Of a DNA stretch of 64,000 nt, positions 60,586 to 64,000 are shown piece by piece; positions within the stretch are counted from its first letter, which is position 1, and each line of letters opens with the position of its first letter. A program made the position numbers and the translations under genes. The stretch comes from JANQPX01 sp039197065 (lineage in GTDB: Bacteria > Pseudomonadota > Alphaproteobacteria > Geminicoccales > Geminicoccaceae), in NCBI GenBank assembly GCA_039197065.1, contig JBCCUL010000011.1, positions 62,001-126,000 on the forward strand, in the 5' to 3' direction. The notes beneath the pieces are model-generated. The model had not been told where the DNA came from. It was given only the letters and a program-made list of their open reading frames with translations, and did not search any database.

Positions 60586-62238
60586 ATGACCAGACGATCG
60601 CCCGCCCACCTTCAGGTCATGTGGAACCGTTTGCTTGCGCTGGTCGAGGAGCAGGGTCAAACCCTGATCCGCGCCGCCTTTTCGCCCATCGTACGGGAAT
60701 GCGGCGATATCTCTGCCGGCCTATTCGACGCCGAGGGACGCATGCTGGCGCAGGCCGTTACCGGAACGCCTGGCCACATCAACACGATGGCAAGAGCGGT
60801 CGGGACCCTTCGGGATCGTTTCCCGGCGGAGGAGATGCGACCAGGCGACATCTACATGACCAACGATCCCTGGCTGGCATCCGGCCATCTGAATGATTTT
60901 CTCCTGATGATGCCGGTTTTTCTGGATGGCCGCGTTGTCGGTTACACGTCCTGCACATCGCATCTGGTCGATCTCGGCGGTCTCGGCATGGGGCCGGAGG
61001 GCTCGGACATCTACGATGAAGGCCTCCTCATTCCGCCCTGCAAGCTTGTCGACCAGGGCAAGGTCAACACGCTTCTCCTCGATATCGTCAAGGCGAACTC
61101 GCGCGAACCCACCGCCAATGAAGGAGACATCTACGCTCTCATCGCCTGCTGCGAAGCGGGTGCAGCGCAACTGGCCGAGATGATGCGCGAATATGACCTC
61201 GGCGATCTTCACGACCTAGCCGACTACATCATCGAGACGTCGCGCCGCGGGACGGTGGAGGCGATCACGGCGATCCCAAAGGGCGTCTACCGCAACCGTC
61301 TCCTGGCGGACGGCTATGAGGAGACGCTCGAACTGCACGCCGCGCTGACGGTAACGAAAGATCGCCTGCATCTCGATTTCGCGGGCACCTCGCCCTGCTC
61401 CGCGAAAGGCATCAACGTGCCGCTCAACTACGCAACGGCCTATGCGGTTTTCGCCATGCGCTGCGCGACCGGCCCCGACATTCCGAACAATGCCGGCTCG
61501 CTCGAACCTTTCGTCGTGACGGGCCCGCCCGGTTGCATCCTGAACGCGCAGGCTCCAGCACCGGTGGCGATGCGCCATACGCTTGGCCAGATGACACCGG
61601 ATCTGGTGTTCGGTTGTCTGCATCAGGCGATGCCCGATCGGATACCGGCTGAGGGGGCGTCTTGTATGTACGATCTGCCAATGCGCCATACCGCTGACGC
61701 AGCGCAAAATGGTGGCCAGCGGTTTGCCGTTGAGCTGGTCCACAATGGCGGAACGGGCGCTCGCCCCAATGCCGATGGCTTGTCGGCCACGGCCTTCCCC
61801 TCCGGCGTCTTCGGCAGTCAGGTCGAGATCACGGAGCTGACGGCACCGGTGGTCATCTGGCGGCGCGAACTCTTGCCGGATTCGGGCGGACCCGGCCAGT
61901 TTCGCGGTGGTTTCGGCCAACGCATTGAGATGACTTCGGCGATCGATGAGCCCTTTCTGGTCTTTCTTTCGGTCGAACGGCTTCGCCATGCCGCAGCCGG
62001 CCGTGCTGGCGGCCTTGAGGGTGCGCCTGGACGCATCCGCATCACGGACCGGGCCGATGACATCCCAGGCAAGTGCGAAATTCGCATCGAACCGCAGGAA
62101 CGACTGATCTTCGACACTCCCGGCGGCGGCGGTTTTGGCGATCCTCATGATCGCGACCCAGACGCCGTTGCTCGCGATCTCTCAAACGGCCTGATCAGCC
62201 CTGAGGTGGCCGAGCGCATCTACGGACGACGATCATGA
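60586..62238 (+). CDS. hyuB: Hydantoinase/oxoprolinase family protein, B subunit
   Basis: 550 residues, four bases after hyuA. Conserved: LAQAVTGTPGHINTMARAV, RPGDIYMTNDPWLASGHLND, CTSHLVDLGG, PPCKLVDQGKVN, LHLDFAGTSPCSAKGINVPL, and the C-terminal GPGQFRGGFGQRIEM with IFDTPGGGGFGDP. Both subunits are needed for ring-opening activity. The following aminotransferase overlaps by four bases, so the operon is tightly coupled. Confidence 0.93.
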   Translation: MTRRSPAHLQVMWNRLLALVEEQGQTLIRAAFSPIVRECGDISAGLFDAEGRMLAQAVTGTPGHINTMARAVGTLRDRFPAEEMRPGDIYMTNDPWLASGHLNDFLLMMPVFLDGRVVGYTSCTSHLVDLGGLGMGPEGSDIYDEGLLIPPCKLVDQGKVNTLLLDIVKANSREPTANEGDIYALIACCEAGAAQLAEMMREYDLGDLHDLADYIIETSRRGTVEAITAIPKGVYRNRLLADGYEETLELHAALTVTKDRLHLDFAGTSPCSAKGINVPLNYATAYAVFAMRCATGPDIPNNAGSLEPFVVTGPPGCILNAQAPAPVAMRHTLGQMTPDLVFGCLHQAMPDRIPAEGASCMYDLPMRHTADAAQNGGQRFAVELVHNGGTGARPNADGLSATAFPSGVFGSQVEITELTAPVVIWRRELLPDSGGPGQFRGGFGQRIEMTSAIDEPFLVFLSVERLRHAAAGRAGGLEGAPGRIRITDRADDIPGKCEIRIEPQERLIFDTPGGGGFGDPHDRDPDAVARDLSNGLISPEVAERIYGRRS

Positions 62239-63308
62239 TCCATGCGGTCTCGCATGTCGCCGCCATGGCGCCCTATGCGCTCGCTGATGCTGCGGTGCCA
62301 GGCATGCGCTCGCTTGCCCAGAACGAAAGCGCCTTTCCCCCTAGTCCCGCTGCACTGGAGGCCGGCCGAAAAGCCGCTGACCAGTCCATGCTCTATCCTG
62401 ACCCGGACTGGACTGAGCTACGCGCCGCGATCAGCGAGGTCTACGCCGTAACAGCCGGAAACATACTCATAGGTGCCGGCTCTATGGAGCTTATAAGTGG
62501 CCTCATGTGCGCTTTTACTGGGCCGGGCGATGCGGTTCTGGGCTCCGCCCACGGTTATCTCTTTGTAGCGACAGCCTCGCAACAAACCGGCGCCAACTAT
62601 CGAACGGCACCGGAGCCGAACGTCACGCTCTCCGTCGATCATGTGATTGCGGCGATCACCCCTGACGTGCGTATCGTCTTCGTCTGCAATCCCGGCAATC
62701 CAACAGGCACCTCCGTCCCAAATGCCGAAATCGTTAGGCTACGCGAAGAGCTCTCAGACAATGTTCTGCTGGTCGTCGACCAGGCCTATGCCGAGTTCGA
62801 CGAACAAGACGCGCGTCCGATCTTAGATCTGGTCGAACGCGGCGACACGGTGGTTCTGCGCACGCTCTCCAAGGCCTATGGCCTCGCCGGCGCACGAGTC
62901 GGCTGGGGTCTTTTTCCGGAGCCTATCGGCCGCGAAGTGCGAAAGCTCCTCAACCCGAACAATGTCTCGATGGTCAGCCAGGCCATGGCCGTCGGCGCCC
63001 TGTATGACCAGGCGTATATGAAGCGGATCGTTGCGAACACGGCGGACATTCGAGAGCGCTTCAGCGCCCGCCTGACAGCAGGAGGCTATCTCATATCTCC
63101 GAGCCACACAAACTTCGTCCTGATACCTTTCGCAATGGCAAGAGCCGCAAGCGAGGCTAATGATCTTCTGCGCAGGGAAGGCTACATGCTGCGCGGTCTT
63201 GGCGGCTACGACCTGCCTCACTGTCTCCGCGCCACCATCGCCGAAGAAGAGGTGATGGACGCGGTCGCCGATATTCTCATACCCTACAAAGGCATAATCC
63301 ATGGTTGA
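62235..63308 (+). CDS. Histidinol-phosphate-aminotransferase-like class I/II aminotransferase
   Basis: 357 residues, fold type I PLP enzyme of the HisC branch. LAQNESAFPPSPAA is the N-terminal substrate segment, GAGSMELISGLMCAF binds the phosphate, FVCNPGNPTGT and VDQAYAEF contact PLP, and the catalytic Lys is in LRTLSKAYGLAGARVGWG; the Arg of FSAR-like and LPHCLRATI binds the carboxylate. HisC itself acts in histidine synthesis, but placement in a hydantoinase cluster points to transamination of an amino acid from the degradation pathway. Both flanking genes overlap it. Confidence 0.88.
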   Translation: MIHAVSHVAAMAPYALADAAVPGMRSLAQNESAFPPSPAALEAGRKAADQSMLYPDPDWTELRAAISEVYAVTAGNILIGAGSMELISGLMCAFTGPGDAVLGSAHGYLFVATASQQTGANYRTAPEPNVTLSVDHVIAAITPDVRIVFVCNPGNPTGTSVPNAEIVRLREELSDNVLLVVDQAYAEFDEQDARPILDLVERGDTVVLRTLSKAYGLAGARVGWGLFPEPIGREVRKLLNPNNVSMVSQAMAVGALYDQAYMKRIVANTADIRERFSARLTAGGYLISPSHTNFVLIPFAMARAASEANDLLRREGYMLRGLGGYDLPHCLRATIAEEEVMDAVADILIPYKGIIHG

Positions 63309-64000
63309 TGATCCACGCAGGGGTCACAAGATCGGCGTCCTCGTTCCCTACACCAACGTTAATCTCGAACCCGACATGATCATGATGTGCCCGAAAGGCT
63401 GCACCATGCATTTCGAACGGCTCGGCGACTACGACATCGACGCGATTCCCGGCTCCGATCAGATGACTGGCCTGGGCACCGCCGATATGAGCGAGACACT
63501 CCGGCTAATCGCAGGCATTCGGCCATCCGCGGTTCTTTATGGCTGCACGTCGGCGACCCTGACACACGGTCCAGACTTCGATAGCGATCTTGCGGAAAGT
63601 ATTGAGGATCGGTCGGGCGCCGTGTCGTTGACCGCCGCAGGTTCGCTTGTTCATGCCATTCGGGCGTTGGGCATCGCCAAGATCGGCTTCGCCTCCCCCT
63701 ATGTCGGCGAAGTCAACGACCGCGCGGTCAGCTTTCTCGCCGACGAGGGTATCGAGACCGTCAAACAGGCGGACATCGGTCGAGCCCTTGGCAATTACGA
63801 GCAAGGCGAATTGACGCCGGCAGAGGTATTTGATCTCGCCATGCGGGCCAATTCGCCCGCAGTCGAGGCGATCCTCCTTTCCTGCACGGACATGCGCGCT
63901 GTGGAGGCCATTGATGAGGTTGAGGCCGCTACTGGAAAGCCGGTGATCACGTCGAATCAGGCGATGATCTTCGCGCTCTGCAGGGCGCTGAACCTGCCTA
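63301..64000 (+). CDS. Asp/Glu racemase superfamily protein (maleate isomerase/arylmalonate decarboxylase-like), partial
   Basis: Starts ATG 63301, overlapping the aminotransferase by eight bases, and runs off the window after about 233 residues. KIGVLVPYTNVNLEPDM at the N-terminus, YGCTSATLTHG with the first catalytic Cys, and AILLSCTDMRAVEAI with the second, fit the two-cysteine racemase fold shared by maleate isomerase, arylmalonate decarboxylase and hydantoin racemase. KPVITSNQAMIFAL is the maleate-isomerase-type C-terminal motif. In this operon it may racemise or isomerise a hydantoin- or dicarboxylate-type intermediate. The C-terminus is not visible. Confidence 0.85.
   Translation, partial: MVDDPRRGHKIGVLVPYTNVNLEPDMIMMCPKGCTMHFERLGDYDIDAIPGSDQMTGLGTADMSETLRLIAGIRPSAVLYGCTSATLTHGPDFDSDLAESIEDRSGAVSLTAAGSLVHAIRALGIAKIGFASPYVGEVNDRAVSFLADEGIETVKQADIGRALGNYEQGELTPAEVFDLAMRANSPAVEAILLSCTDMRAVEAIDEVEAATGKPVITSNQAMIFALCRALNLP

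Overview
The window reads as ordinary chromosome from an alphaproteobacterium, probably Hyphomicrobiales (Rhizobiales) or a close relative. Support for this: moderately GC-rich DNA, an EipB/DUF1849 periplasmic protein, hopanoid genes, a Zur-type zinc locus, pdxJ next to a MocR regulator, and split rather than fused cofG/cofH. I see no tRNA, rRNA, CRISPR array, insertion sequence or phage. Most genes are housekeeping or catabolic; about 51.6-56 kb is accessory in character.

1-25 kb: two genes of a corrinoid methyl-transfer system (methyltetrahydrofolate methyltransferase-like, cut by the window edge, and its corrinoid carrier), an MMPL/RND-type exporter, a glutamine-synthetase-like protein lacking several catalytic residues beside sulfoacetaldehyde acetyltransferase (xsc), then an F420/FO island (luciferase-like F420 oxidoreductase, PPOX-fold protein, cofG, cofH, a small membrane protein and a DUF4344 metallopeptidase). 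Next come a Baeyer-Villiger monooxygenase, a cold-shock gene with a clear terminator, a UbiA-family prenyltransferase, a beta-hydroxyacid dehydrogenase, the hopanoid pair shc-hpnG, a BDH2-like SDR, EipB, and glycerate 2-kinase.

24-44 kb: an LpoA-like lipoprotein, rdgB-rph, a LuxR-type regulator, an AbrB-family membrane protein, divergent pdxJ/pdxR with a strong candidate operator between them, an outer-membrane barrel, argC, purD, adenine deaminase, and the zinc-uptake locus znuB-znuC-zur / znuA with a Zur-box-like palindrome. znuA is interrupted by an in-frame TAA. Then DUF1801, ygfZ, a family 2 glycosyltransferase and an O-antigen-ligase-like protein.

44-51 kb: trehalose genes otsB - GH15 glycosidase - otsA, a three-gene MotA/TolQ/ExbB-type proton-channel operon with an unusual ExbD-like subunit, and a fasciclin lipoprotein.

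51.6-56 kb: an entericidin-like lipoprotein and what I think is the most interesting system here. A STAND/NLR-like NTPase-TPR protein (split by a one-base frameshift) is translationally coupled to a 128-residue protein. The NLR N-terminus and the small protein's C-terminus carry the same short G/N/Q-rich motif, the layout expected of a bacterial amyloid-signalling (NLR plus prion-like effector) cell-death or defence module. An actin-like ATPase lies upstream.

56-64 kb: a LysR regulator divergent from a catabolic cluster: PhyH dioxygenase, hydantoinase/oxoprolinase A and B subunits, a HisC-like aminotransferase, and an Asp/Glu-racemase-superfamily (maleate isomerase / arylmalonate decarboxylase-like) enzyme cut by the window end.
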